From Gammaproteobacteria bacterium (GTDB lineage: Bacteria; Pseudomonadota; Gammaproteobacteria; Burkholderiales; Sulfuricellaceae): a stretch of DNA of 64,000 nt. The stretch spans positions 1 to 64,000 of the forward strand of contig JAHJGO010000024.1 in assembly GCA_018824405.1 (NCBI GenBank). Reading direction: 5' to 3'. Below the pieces are notes generated by a model. It saw nothing but the letters and a program-made list of their open reading frames with translations. It was not told the origin of the DNA and made no database searches. A program made the translations under genes and the position numbers. This document shows positions 25,410 through 35,062 of the stretch, piece by piece; the first letter of the stretch is position 1; every line of letters starts with the position of its first letter.

Positions 25410-26075
25410 ATGAATTTTCCCGACGGCCTGCTTCCTTCTTCCTGGCAATGGTTTGCGCACCTGCTGTTCGTGGCGGCGCTGGCCTGGTCCGTAAGGGCGG
25501 CACCCTGGCGGCGCCTGCGTGACAATGAACAGCTGCATCTGTTTCTGGGCATGTGCGTGGCACTGATGGTGCTATGGAGCATCAAGACCGGCATCAGGCC
25601 GGGACTGAATTTCCATCTGCTCGGCGCCACGGTTTTTACTCTCATGTTCGGTCCCTGGCTGGCCATTGTCGGGATGGGTATTGTGTTGCTGGGAGTGACT
25701 TTGTATGGTCTGAGTGGCTGGGCAAGTTTTTCTGTCAACGGCCTGCTGATGGACGTGCTCCCGGTAGCTATCAGTTACTCGCTTTACCGCCTGGCAGACA
25801 GCAGGCTACCCAATCATTTCTTCGTCTATATTTTCGTCAATGCTTTTATCGGCGCGGCATTCGCCATGGCCTTGACCGGTCTGGCCGCAACCGGGGTGCT
25901 GGCGCTGGCCGGGGCCTATACGGTCGATTATCTGACCAGCAATTATCTGCCTTATTTTCTGCTCATGGGCTGGTCGGAGGCTCTGCTCAGCGGCATGATG
26001 CTCACCCTGCTGGTGGTGTATCGGCCGCAATGGGTGGCGACCTTCGACGATGTGCGCTATTTGCGCAACAAATAG
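25410..26075 (+). CDS. CbiM-like integral membrane protein (COG3235 type)
   Basis: This 221-residue protein has about six to seven transmembrane helices. The N terminus MNFPDGLLPSSWQWF resembles the MHIPDGFLP start of CbiM/NikM metal-uptake S-components, but position 2 is Asn, not the metal-binding His. HLLGATVFTLMFGPWLA and NGLLMDVLP also follow the CbiM pattern. It could be a divergent metal permease. It is divergent from the BtuCD-HAD operon (52-bp gap), which carries a cobalamin-class transporter, and precedes the DUF411 gene by 57 bp. Confidence 0.72.
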   Translation: MNFPDGLLPSSWQWFAHLLFVAALAWSVRAAPWRRLRDNEQLHLFLGMCVALMVLWSIKTGIRPGLNFHLLGATVFTLMFGPWLAIVGMGIVLLGVTLYGLSGWASFSVNGLLMDVLPVAISYSLYRLADSRLPNHFFVYIFVNAFIGAAFAMALTGLAATGVLALAGAYTVDYLTSNYLPYFLLMGWSEALLSGMMLTLLVVYRPQWVATFDDVRYLRNK

Positions 26076-26132
26076 CCGCTTTGCGCTGTTCGTTGTAACA
26101 TCGCCGCTGAAGCTGACAGACGAGGAACGAGA

Positions 26133-26636
26133 ATGCTGAGACGAATTTTGATTGTGGCGATCCTGGCCATGAGCATGCATGGAGCACAGGCGGCGGGAAG
26201 CAAGGGTTTTCCCCCGGTCGTGATTTACGGACCGGACCCCTGCCTGGCCTGCATGGAATGGGCCTATCACCTGATGGAGAACGGTTTTACCGTGACCTTC
26301 AAGGCTACGCGCGACATGGCGGCACTCAAGCGTCGCTTCGGCGTCCCGCAGAAGGTGGAATCCGTGCTGACCGCGAAGATCGGACGCTATTTTGTCGAGG
26401 GACATGTCCCGGCTGAGGACATCAAGCAGTTGCTGACAGAAAAGCCCCGTGCCCGCGGTCTTGCTGTACCGGGTTTGCCGCTCGGCGCACCTGGATTCGA
26501 AGGGGGCGATCCTACTTGCGAGGCCGGTTGCACGATCGTGGATTCGGCCAGTTCGGAGCGCGAATCCCAGCGCGAACTGTACGATACTCTGCTGGTGGAG
26601 GCCAACGGCAAAACCAGCGTCTACGCAAGGCATTGA
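26133..26636 (+). CDS. DUF411 family periplasmic metal-related protein
   Basis: This 167-residue protein has a signal peptide cleaved near AQA-AG. The domain has PDPCLACMEWAYHLMENGFTV (C-x2-C metal-like site, the family core), then FVEGHVPAEDIKQLLTEKP and GLAVPGLPLGAPGFEGGDPTCEA. DUF411 proteins often occur in copper-resistance contexts, where metal handling is presumed. A second cysteine pair sits near the C terminus. GAGGAACGAGA precedes the ATG. It converges on the sulfide-dehydrogenase-like gene. Confidence 0.85.
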   Translation: MLRRILIVAILAMSMHGAQAAGSKGFPPVVIYGPDPCLACMEWAYHLMENGFTVTFKATRDMAALKRRFGVPQKVESVLTAKIGRYFVEGHVPAEDIKQLLTEKPRARGLAVPGLPLGAPGFEGGDPTCEAGCTIVDSASSERESQRELYDTLLVEANGKTSVYARH

Positions 26637-26639
26637 GTA

Positions 26640-26689
26640 TTAGCTGTCAGCCATCAGCTTTCAGCAGAACAGGTTTGGCTGATAGCTAA
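26640..26689. terminator. Inverted repeat between convergent genes (possible bidirectional terminator)
   Basis: The left arm TTAGCTGTCAGCC (26640-26652) and right arm GGCTGATAGCTAA (26677-26689) pair with one mismatch. The right arm includes the stop codon of the flavoprotein gene. It belongs to the AGCTATCAGC dispersed repeat class. Termination is plausible from its position but no T-run is present. Confidence 0.45.
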
Positions 26690-27999
26690 TCGCTATCCTT
26701 GAACGCCAGAAATTCCTCGAACATGGCCTTGGCCCACTGGATGTCCTCTCCCCTCGGATTCGGGTCAAGGTTTTGCTTTACGGTTTGCGCGATGAGGCCA
26801 TCGCCGCGAAACTTGTAGCGGGACTCGACGCGGGTCATTTCCAGCGGTTCTATCCGGGTAAATACATAGCAGGTGCTGTCTGGGAGCAGTTTCTCGGCGG
26901 TTAAGCCCTTGGCGCGGGCGGCGATTTCGCGCGCGGCGATGCGCCCCTGGCGGCTGGCCATCTGGCCGGTCTTGGGATAATGGCCGAAGAGCGGGGAGGC
27001 TTTATCTATCATGTCGCCGATCAGGAAAATCTTTTCGTCTTCCCGCGCATGTAGGTGAACCGGGTGCTGGTCGGCCCAGCCGGTGGGTTTGCCGTCATTT
27101 CCTCTGGCGATCAGGCCCGCTTTCCACGCCAGGTCGCCGGCCTGTTGCGGCGCCATGAGAATGGCATCGTCGAAGCGAAAATCGTCGACTTCGGTCTGAA
27201 TGGTTTTGTTGAACGGATCGACGGATTTCAACCTGGTTTCGGACTGGTAGACGATTTGGTCCGGATATTGTTCGCTGAAAATCCGGCTGAAACTCAGCAT
27301 GTGCGAATTGGGGTCGAGGACGATGAGTTTGCCCTTGATTTTGCGCGATTTGAGCATTGACCCGATCATGCACGCCCGCTCGTACGGCGACGGCGGGCAG
27401 CGGTAGGGCATGGGCGGCAGGGTCATGACGAGATCGCCGCCCTTGAAGTTGTCGAGTTTTTCCTTGAGCGCCCGCTGTTCGCTGCCCGGAATATAGGCGC
27501 AGGGATAGTGCTTCAGGGTGTGGTCGGCCGCGCGCCGGTCATCACTGTACCAGGCCTCGTAGTCGTAACGGATGCCCACGGCGAGAATCAGCCAGTCGTA
27601 ATCCAGCGAACCTGATTGTGTGACGACGCGTCGCTTGTCCCGGTCGATGTCGGACACTTCGGTCTGTATGAAAGTATAGCCGTAGGCGCTGGCGGCGGTC
27701 TGGTAATCGTGGGCGAGGTATTTGTCGTCCGCCAGGCCGGTCAGCCACTTGTTGCTCAGGGGCAGGGAGCAGAAGGACGGATTCTTTTCCAGTAGCACCA
27801 CTTCCAGTTCGGGCGCCAGGTCGCGCAGGTGGCGCGCGGCGCTCAAGCCTCCCCATCCGCCACCAACGATGACGACTCTTTTGTTCCTGGAACGAGGCAT
27901 GAGTTGTTGCGAAACGCCGATCAGGGGCGTCGCGTGCGCCGAAAAAGACGCGCTCAGGGCAGCGGAAGCGGCCAGAAAATCACGGCGGCTGAAAGGCAT
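26686..27999 (-). CDS. Tat-exported FAD oxidoreductase, flavocytochrome c sulfide dehydrogenase-like
   Basis: This 437-residue protein starts with a twin-arginine signal (FSRRDFLAASAAL). The FAD motif is VVIVGGGWGGLSAARHL. PYRCPPSPYERACMIG and STCYVFTRIEP match the regions that hold the redox-active disulfide in FccB/SoxF flavoproteins. IFLIGDMIDKASPLFGHYPKTGQMA is the second FAD-binding block. It likely oxidises sulfide or polysulfide in the periplasm and passes electrons to a c-type cytochrome; none is encoded next to it. The ankyrin gene ends 8 bp upstream on the same strand, so they probably form an operon. Confidence 0.85.
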   Translation of the reverse strand: MPFSRRDFLAASAALSASFSAHATPLIGVSQQLMPRSRNKRVVIVGGGWGGLSAARHLRDLAPELEVVLLEKNPSFCSLPLSNKWLTGLADDKYLAHDYQTAASAYGYTFIQTEVSDIDRDKRRVVTQSGSLDYDWLILAVGIRYDYEAWYSDDRRAADHTLKHYPCAYIPGSEQRALKEKLDNFKGGDLVMTLPPMPYRCPPSPYERACMIGSMLKSRKIKGKLIVLDPNSHMLSFSRIFSEQYPDQIVYQSETRLKSVDPFNKTIQTEVDDFRFDDAILMAPQQAGDLAWKAGLIARGNDGKPTGWADQHPVHLHAREDEKIFLIGDMIDKASPLFGHYPKTGQMASRQGRIAAREIAARAKGLTAEKLLPDSTCYVFTRIEPLEMTRVESRYKFRGDGLIAQTVKQNLDPNPRGEDIQWAKAMFEEFLAFKDSD

Positions 28000-28007
28000 C
28001 GGGGCGG

Positions 28008-28547
28008 CTAATCTATCAATTTCTGGAGGTTGCTGTTTTCAGCCTGGATGCATTTTTCGCCTGCCTTGCAGCCCTTCAACATCCACAGGGAAATGAGCCC
28101 GATCACATCGTCGGCGCGGGATTTGCGTGCCATGGCAACCGGCGTGCGCCCGCCCGTGGAAACGGCATTGACGTCAGCGCCTGCCTCCAGCAGCAGTTTC
28201 GAATGTTCGAATTTGTTCGAGTAGGCGGCCATGTGCAGCGGCGTGTTCCCGTCCATGTCCTTGGCGTTGACGTCCGCTCCGGCTGCCAGCAGCGCTTTCA
28301 GTGCCCCGGTATCGGGGTTGGTCGCCGCCATGTGCAGCGGCGTGCTGCCAAGGCCGGTGCGCGCATCCCGCATGGCGGGGTTTTGCTGGACGATTTTGGT
28401 GATTTCCTCGCCTTTTCCCATTCTCGCGACATCGTGGATGATCTGGTCGTTCTGCCCGAGCGCTTCCTGCGCCTGTGTGGCAGGAGCCAGTGCGAAGGCC
28501 AGCGCTGCTGCCAGCCATCCTGCCCATGCGTAAATTCCGGATTTCAC
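28008..28547 (-). CDS. Exported ankyrin-repeat protein
   Basis: The GTG start at 28547 follows a GGGGGA site by about 8 nt and gives a 179-residue protein with signal peptide (VKSGIYAWAGWLAAALAFALA, cleaved near TQA-QE). About three ankyrin repeats follow: STPLHMAATNPDTGALKALL, NTPLHMAAYSNKFEHSKLLL and a TPVAMARKSRADDVIGLI unit. The C terminus has two cysteines (GCKAGEKC). Periplasmic ankyrin proteins often pair with redox enzymes; here the next gene is the sulfide-dehydrogenase-like flavoprotein. The upstream open frame lacks a ribosome site. Confidence 0.82.
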   Translation of the reverse strand: MKSGIYAWAGWLAAALAFALAPATQAQEALGQNDQIIHDVARMGKGEEITKIVQQNPAMRDARTGLGSTPLHMAATNPDTGALKALLAAGADVNAKDMDGNTPLHMAAYSNKFEHSKLLLEAGADVNAVSTGGRTPVAMARKSRADDVIGLISLWMLKGCKAGEKCIQAENSNLQKLID

Positions 28548-28687
28548 TTTGATGTTCCCCCGATTAACAGAAAATTGCCGTTCCTGGCCGTACTTCTGAC
28601 GGCCTTCAGGCGACGCGGGAGAGTATAGCCCAATTTGTTTTTTCCCTGCGTTCCGGGCCATAAATCGCATCCATCAGGTTAACTCTA

Positions 28688-29896
28688 TTACTCGTGCCGC
28701 AGGGCGTCGATCGGGTTGAGGCCGGCAGCCCGCCGCGCCGGGAAATAGCCAAATATCACGCCAATGGCCGCCGAAAACAAAAAGGACAGCAGGTTGATGC
28801 TTGCATCGAACAGGTAGGGGATGCTCATCAGGTTTGACAGGGCGATGGACGCGCCGGTGGCCAGGGCAATTCCGATCAGCCCGCCCAGACTTGAAAGCAT
28901 GACGGCTTCGATCAGGAACTGCAGCAACACTTCCCGTTCCAGTGCGCCGATGGCGAGACGAATGCCGATCTCGCGGGTGCGTTCGGTCACCGATACCAGC
29001 ATGATGTTCATGATGCCGATACCGCCCACCAGCAGGCTCACTGCGGCCACGGCACCGAGCAGCGTCGTCATCACCTTGGTCGTGCCCGAAAGCGTGTCGG
29101 CCAGCTGCTTGGTGTCAAGCACGTTGAAGTTGTCTTCGTCGGTGTCGGCCAGGTTTCGGCGCTCGCGCAGCAGCTGCGTCAGGCTGGCCTTGACGCGCGT
29201 GCTGTCGCTGTCGTCGGCCATGGAAACGAGCAGGTCGTTGACCTGGGTGTTGCCGGTGATGCGGCGCTGCAGCGTCTTGATCGGCACGAGGACCAGGTCG
29301 TCCTGGTCGTTGCCGAACGATCCCGGGCCCTTGGCGCCGAGCACGCCGATGACCTCGCAGCTGATCTGCTTGACGCGCAGCGACTCGCCGAGCGACGGGC
29401 TGCTGCCGAAGAGCTCGCGTCGCACGGTCTCGCCGATCATGCAGACCGACGCGCCTGCGCGCAGCTCGGCGTCGGAGAACTCGCGACCCTGGGCCAGGGT
29501 CCAGTTGCCGATCATGAGCCACTCGTTCGTGCTGCCCGTGATGATGCTGGCCCAGTTGCGGCCGTTGGCCACCAGCGTGCCGCCCGTACGCGATTGCGGT
29601 GCGGCGGCCGCGACGCCACCGATCTGGGTGGCAATGGCCTCGGCGTCGCCCTCCTTGAACAAGGGCGCGCTGGAACTGCCGCTGCCCGGCCCCATGCGCT
29701 GGCCCGGGCGGATCTGCAAGAGGTTGGTGCCCAGCCCCGAGATCTGGTTCTGCACCGACAGGGTGGCGCCATTGCCCACCGTGACCATGGTGATCACCGC
29801 GCTGACGCCGATCACGATGCCCAGGATGGTGAGGAAGGAGCGCATCAGGTTGCGCCGGATCGAACGCAGCGCGAGCAGGAGGGTGTTGAGCCACAT
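28688..29896 (-). CDS. MacB-like ABC permease (FtsX domain)
   Basis: This 402-residue protein has a TM helix near residue 20 (SFLTILGIVIGVSAVITMVTV), a long MacB_PCD periplasmic domain, and three C-terminal TM helices around the FtsX motif (GAVAAVSLLVGGIGIMNIML, ERTREIGIRLAIGA). It ends NPIDALRHE, typical of MacB. Here ATPase and permease are separate genes, unlike fused E. coli MacB. It acts as the inner-membrane part of a mechanotransmission exporter with the upstream adaptor and outer-membrane factor. Confidence 0.9.
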   Translation of the reverse strand: MWLNTLLLALRSIRRNLMRSFLTILGIVIGVSAVITMVTVGNGATLSVQNQISGLGTNLLQIRPGQRMGPGSGSSSAPLFKEGDAEAIATQIGGVAAAAPQSRTGGTLVANGRNWASIITGSTNEWLMIGNWTLAQGREFSDAELRAGASVCMIGETVRRELFGSSPSLGESLRVKQISCEVIGVLGAKGPGSFGNDQDDLVLVPIKTLQRRITGNTQVNDLLVSMADDSDSTRVKASLTQLLRERRNLADTDEDNFNVLDTKQLADTLSGTTKVMTTLLGAVAAVSLLVGGIGIMNIMLVSVTERTREIGIRLAIGALEREVLLQFLIEAVMLSSLGGLIGIALATGASIALSNLMSIPYLFDASINLLSFLFSAAIGVIFGYFPARRAAGLNPIDALRHE

Positions 29897-29898
29897 GG

Positions 29899-30659
<761 letters not shown>

Positions 30660-30663
<4 letters not shown>

Positions 30664-31970
30664 GGCGCGGCGCCCGCACTGCGCTGGTCGGTGATGACGG
30701 CCATGCCGGGCGTGAGCCGGTCGCCGCTGACCTCGGTCATGCGGCCGTCGCTGATGCCGGTCTGTACCTGCACGGCCACTGGCTGGCCGCCTTGCAGTAC
30801 CCAGATCTGGCGTGCGCCCGGGGCCTTGCTTTCGGTGCCAGCCACCTTGGTGCTATTGCTGCGCGGCGGGCGCGGCATCATCTTGGACAGGATGCTGCTG
30901 CTCCCGGAGGACTTGCTCGCCACGGCTGCTGCTGTGGGCGAGAAGCGCAGCGCCGTGTTGGGCACCAGCAGCACGCCCTCGCGCTCGGTGGCCACGATGG
31001 TGGCCACCGCCGTCATGCCGGGGCGCAGGCTGAGGTCGCTGTTGCCCACGTCGAGCGTGGCCACGTAGGTCACTACGTTGTTGGTGGTCGTCGAGCCATA
31101 GGCCACGCGGCGGATCGTGGCCGGGAACCGGCGCGAGGGATAGGCGCTGACGGTGAAGCTGGCTTTTTGCCCCACCTTCACGGCGCCCACGTCGGCCTCG
31201 TCCACGCTGGCTTCGAGCTTCAATTGGGTCAGGTCCTCGGCCACGGCAAACAGGGTGACGGCTTGCAGCGAGGCTGCCACCGCGTTGCCCGGGTCGACCG
31301 AGCGGCTGAGCACCACGCCGTCGATGGGCGAGCGGATCGAGGCTTTGGAGAGGTTGGTTTCATCCGTCGAGAGCGTGGCTTTGGCCACGCCCACGTTGGC
31401 GTCAGAGCTCGATTCGGTAGCCACGGCGCGGGCCAGTGCGGCGCGCGCGCTGTCGAGCTCGGTGGCCGAAGGCACCTTGCCGCCGGAGAGCTTGGAGACT
31501 TCCTCCAAGCGCGCAAGGCTGGCGCGCGTTTCGGTGACGGTGGCCTTGCTTTGCACAAGCTGGGCCTGGGCGGCGGCCAGCGAGGCGCGCGAGCGGGTCA
31601 CCTGGTCGCTGAACTTCGAAGCGTCCAGTTCAACCATTACCTGGCCGGCCTTGACGTGGTCGTTCACGTCCACCAGCACGCGCTTGACCGTGCCCGAGAG
31701 CTCGCTGCCGATGTTGACCGAGCGCGTGGGCTGTAGCGTGCCGTTGGCCGAGACGCTGAGCGTGAGATTGCCCTTGCGCAGTTCGGTGGTCACGTAGGTG
31801 GGCGCGGCCTTGCCCGCGTTTTGCGCCTGCCAGTAGTAGACGCCGCCGGCCACGACCAGCAGTGCGCCGAGACCGAGCCAGAGCGTGCCGCGCTGCCACC
31901 AGCGCGGCGGATGGTCTTTGCCCAGCAGGGTCTGCAGGTCGGCGGGGGGGGCGGTGTTATTGTCGGTCAT
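30660..31970 (-). CDS. Periplasmic adaptor (MacA/HlyD family)
   Basis: This 436-residue adaptor has a short cytoplasmic N terminus, one TM helix (LWLGLGALLVVAGGVYYW), then lipoyl halves (ANGTLQPTRSVNIGSELSG and IRSPIDGVVLSRSVDPG) around a coiled-coil hairpin, and beta-barrel parts. It bridges the ABC permease and the outer-membrane factor. An Ser/Pro-rich, low-complexity insert (about residues 355-395, KSSGSSSILSKMMPRPPRS) is longer than in MacA. It overlaps both neighbours by 4 nt. Confidence 0.9.
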
Positions 31971-33412
31971 GGCGTGTCGCTGTGTTGTGTGGTGGTGATG
32001 GGAGCGCCGGATGCGCTGTCGTTCGTCCAGCCGCCGCCGAGGGCCTTGTAGAGCCGGATCTGGGTGTTGCTGGTTTCGCCCGTGCCGGTGGCCAGTTGAT
32101 CTTCGAGGGTAAGCAGCGTGCGCTGGCTGTCCAGCACGGCCTGGAAGTCGGCCAGCCCCGTTGCATAGCGGTTCCGCGCAATCTCCAGGGTTGAGCGGGC
32201 CGAGTCGGTGGCGCGCGCCAGTTGTGCCTGGCGCTGGCGGGTGTTGGCCAGGCCGGCCAGCGCGTTCTCGACTTCCTCCAGCGCAGTCAGCACGGCGGCC
32301 TGGTAGCCGATGCGGCTTTGCTCCAGCAGTGCATCCTGCACCGCGATGTTGCTGCGGATGCGGCCGGCGTCGAAGATCGGCGCGGTGATGCCGGCCAGCA
32401 GCGAATGGGTAGCCGCGCTACTGCCGGCCAGACTGCCCAGCGTCAGGGATTCAAGCCCCAGCGAACCGCTCAGCTTGAAGCTCGGATAACGCGCGGCTTC
32501 CGCCTCGCCGAGCCGCGCCGTTTGCGCCGCGAGCCTGCGCTCGGCGGCGCGTACGTCGGGCCGCTGGCGCAATGTGTCGGCAGGAATGCCGGTGGAGACG
32601 GCGCCCGGTGCAACGGGCGTCGCTGTATTCGTGGTCAAGCGCGCGTCCAGTTCCCCGGGCGCCCGACCCAGCAGGATGGCCAGCCGGTTACGGGATTCTG
32701 AAATCGCGGTGCGCAGGCTGGGCAGTGCGGCCCGCGTCTGCTCCAGCGCAGTCAGCGCCTGGGCCTCGTCGAGTTGTGAGACCAGCCCGGCCTGCTGGCG
32801 CCAGCGGGTCAGGTCGTAAATTTCCGCTTGTGCGGCCAGATTGGCCTCGGCAATCGCCAAACGGCGCTCGCCGGTACGCAAGTCCATGTAATTGCTGCCC
32901 ACCTCGGCCACCAGACTGACGCGGGTGTCGCGCAAGTCTTCTTCACTTGCCTGCAGATCGGCTTCTGCAGCCTCTACGCCGCGCCGCGTTCCACCAAAAA
33001 TGTCCACTTCCCAGCTCGCGTCGAAGCCCGCGCTATACAGCTCGCGCGTCAATCCGCTGCCGGTCTCTGCGCTGCTCTTGCTGCGGCTTTCCGAGATGGA
33101 GGCGCCAATGGTCGGGAACTGGTTGGCCCCGGCAAGACCGCGCCGGGCCCGCGCCTCGCGCAGTTTGGCCTGTGCGCTGCGGAGATCGGGGCTGGCCAGG
33201 AGTGCCTGTTCGACGAGATCGGTCAGCAGCGGGTCGTGAAATTGCTGCCACCATTGCGACAGATCCTGCGCCGCAGCGGGTTTTTCCTGGGCATTGGCCC
33301 AGTTCTCCGATACGGCAAGTTCTGGCCTGATATAGTCCGGCCCGACCGAAGCGCAGCCGCCCAGCATGGCAAGAAGGACGGCGTGTAGGGCAAAGTCTGT
33401 AAGTGTTTTCAT
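31967..33412 (-). CDS. Outer-membrane efflux lipoprotein (NodT/TolC family)
   Basis: This 481-residue protein has a lipoprotein signal (AMLGGC-AS) and two OEP repeats with long helices. GANQFPTIGASISESRS and YPSFKLSGSLGLESLTLGSL mark the two beta-strand regions. It forms the outer-membrane channel of the four-gene MacAB-type system and is the first gene of that operon. A REP-like repeat and 240 bp separate it from the RND operon's own outer-membrane gene. Confidence 0.9.
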   Translation of the reverse strand: MKTLTDFALHAVLLAMLGGCASVGPDYIRPELAVSENWANAQEKPAAAQDLSQWWQQFHDPLLTDLVEQALLASPDLRSAQAKLREARARRGLAGANQFPTIGASISESRSKSSAETGSGLTRELYSAGFDASWEVDIFGGTRRGVEAAEADLQASEEDLRDTRVSLVAEVGSNYMDLRTGERRLAIAEANLAAQAEIYDLTRWRQQAGLVSQLDEAQALTALEQTRAALPSLRTAISESRNRLAILLGRAPGELDARLTTNTATPVAPGAVSTGIPADTLRQRPDVRAAERRLAAQTARLGEAEAARYPSFKLSGSLGLESLTLGSLAGSSAATHSLLAGITAPIFDAGRIRSNIAVQDALLEQSRIGYQAAVLTALEEVENALAGLANTRQRQAQLARATDSARSTLEIARNRYATGLADFQAVLDSQRTLLTLEDQLATGTGETSNTQIRLYKALGGGWTNDSASGAPITTTQHSDTP

Positions 33413-33554
33413 GGCTGTGCTTAAGCTTGTTTACCCGTGTACTGCATGAAAGTTTGACAGAAGCCTCCGTAAATCGGAGTCAACGCCTTGTAAAAATAAG
33501 TAAAGCCGGATTGTTCATGGACCGGCACAGCACTAACAAAATCAATTGGTTGTA

Positions 33555-33594
33555 GGTCGGGCTTCAACCCGACACATCGGGCTGAAGCCCGACC
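33555..33594. repeat. REP-like palindrome (GGTCGGGCTTCA)
   Basis: The perfect inverted arms GGTCGGGCTTCA (33555-33566) and TGAAGCCCGACC (33583-33594) flank a 16-bp loop. It lies between two outer-membrane factor genes in a 240-bp stretch (33413-33652) where I see no gene. It may act as a transcription stop for the upstream RND operon; that is inference. Confidence 0.7.
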
Positions 33595-33652
33595 TGCGCC
33601 TAATGGATTATTCGGGGTAAAGCTTGTTCCAGTGTTCGAGTTCCTTCTCTCA

Positions 33653-35062
33653 TCAACGTTCAATCGCAATGCCCGGCGTTAACCCCCGCCCCCCCAGCGC
33701 CTTGTAGAGCTGCGCAGATGCGGCAAGCACAGCGCGCCGGGTCTGCACCGTGGTCTGCTGGGCAGCAAAGGATTCGCGCTGGGCATCCAGCACTTCGAGG
33801 TGGCTGGTGATGCCTGCCTTGTAACGGGCTTCGGCCAGGCGCAGGCGCTCGTTCTGGGCTTTTTCCGCAGCCTCTTGCGCGCGCAGTTGCTCGGCCAGAT
33901 GGGTTCGGGCGGCGAGGAGGTCGGCTACTTCACGGAAGGCCTGCTGGATGGTTTTCTCGTATTCGGCCACGGCGATGACCTTGCGCGCCTCGGCGAGATC
34001 CACGCCGGCTGCGCTGCGGCCTGCATCGAACAGCGGCAGGCGCAGTGCCGGCTGGAAAGTCCAGCTTTCGCTGCCGCTGCCGAACAGGCCGGAAAGCGCG
34101 CTGCTTGCCGTTCCCAGCCCGGCGGTCAGGCTGATGCGCGGCAGGAAGGCGGCGCGTGCGGCGCCGATGCTGGCATTGGCGGCAATCAGCCGCTTTTCCG
34201 CGGCCAGCACGTCGGGGCGCTGGAGCAGGACTTCAGCCGGCAGGTCAGCGGCCAGGTCGGCCACGATGCCCTGGTCCGTGAGCGTGCGGCCCACAGGCAG
34301 GCTGGACGACTGCTGGCCGACGAGCAGCGTCAGCGCATTGGCGGCAGCAGCCTGCTGGCGCTGCAGGCCGGCAAGTTCCGCGCGCACCCCTTCCAGTGCG
34401 CCGTCCGCCTGCAGGAAGTCGAGATCGCCGGCCAGGCCGACTTCGCGCCGGCGGTCGATCATGGTGCGGGTTTCCTCGCGGCTTTTCACGGTTTCACGCG
34501 CAAGCAGGGTGCGTTCGTCCAGTTCCAGCAGGGAGAAATAGGCATTGGCGACCTCGGAAACCAGCGACAGGTGCAGGGCGCGCTGTGCTTCTTCGCTGGC
34601 CAGGAAACTGGCCAGTGCCGCTTCGTTGAGGCTTTTCACCCGGCCCCAGAAATCCAGCTCGAATGACAGCAGGGAAAGGCCGGCGTCGTAACGGTGGCTG
34701 ATCGCGGTTTTCCCGGTGTACGAAAGGTCGCCTGGCGTGCGCGCGGCCTGTTCGCTGGCGATGGCATCGATGCCGGGCAGGCGGTCGGCGCGGGTGATGC
34801 CGTAGAGCGCGCGGGCTTCCTCGACGCGCGCGGCGGCGATTTTCATGTCGCGGTTGTGTTCGAGCGCGGCGGCGATCAGGGCTTGCAGCTTTTGATCGGA
34901 AAAATAGGCGCGCCATGCCGTGGCGCTTGCCTTGCGCGCGCCATCCGGCTGAGCCGTTTGCGGCCATTGCGCGGCGACCGGGAGATCGGGGCGCTGGTAC
35001 TCCGGCATCAGCGAACAGCCGGCCAGCGCCGCGCCCAGGCCAATAAGCAATAACTTACGCAT
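33653..35062 (-). CDS. RND efflux outer-membrane factor (OprM/NodT family)
   Basis: This 469-residue lipoprotein starts MRKLLLIGLGAALAGCSLM (lipobox LAGC). It has two OEP domains, with TRADRLPGIDAIASEQAA and AFLPRISLTAGLGTASSAL as the strand regions, and SFELDFWGRVKSL, a strong NodT/OprM marker. It overlaps the RND pump gene by 8 nt and is the last gene of the TetR-MFP-RND-OMF series. Confidence 0.92.
   Translation of the reverse strand: MRKLLLIGLGAALAGCSLMPEYQRPDLPVAAQWPQTAQPDGARKASATAWRAYFSDQKLQALIAAALEHNRDMKIAAARVEEARALYGITRADRLPGIDAIASEQAARTPGDLSYTGKTAISHRYDAGLSLLSFELDFWGRVKSLNEAALASFLASEEAQRALHLSLVSEVANAYFSLLELDERTLLARETVKSREETRTMIDRRREVGLAGDLDFLQADGALEGVRAELAGLQRQQAAAANALTLLVGQQSSSLPVGRTLTDQGIVADLAADLPAEVLLQRPDVLAAEKRLIAANASIGAARAAFLPRISLTAGLGTASSALSGLFGSGSESWTFQPALRLPLFDAGRSAAGVDLAEARKVIAVAEYEKTIQQAFREVADLLAARTHLAEQLRAQEAAEKAQNERLRLAEARYKAGITSHLEVLDAQRESFAAQQTTVQTRRAVLAASAQLYKALGGRGLTPGIAIER

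Noticed and set aside
33421-33669. 82-codon minus frame between the two outer-membrane factor genes
   Set aside because: Much of it is the REP-like palindrome and no ribosome site or homology is visible.
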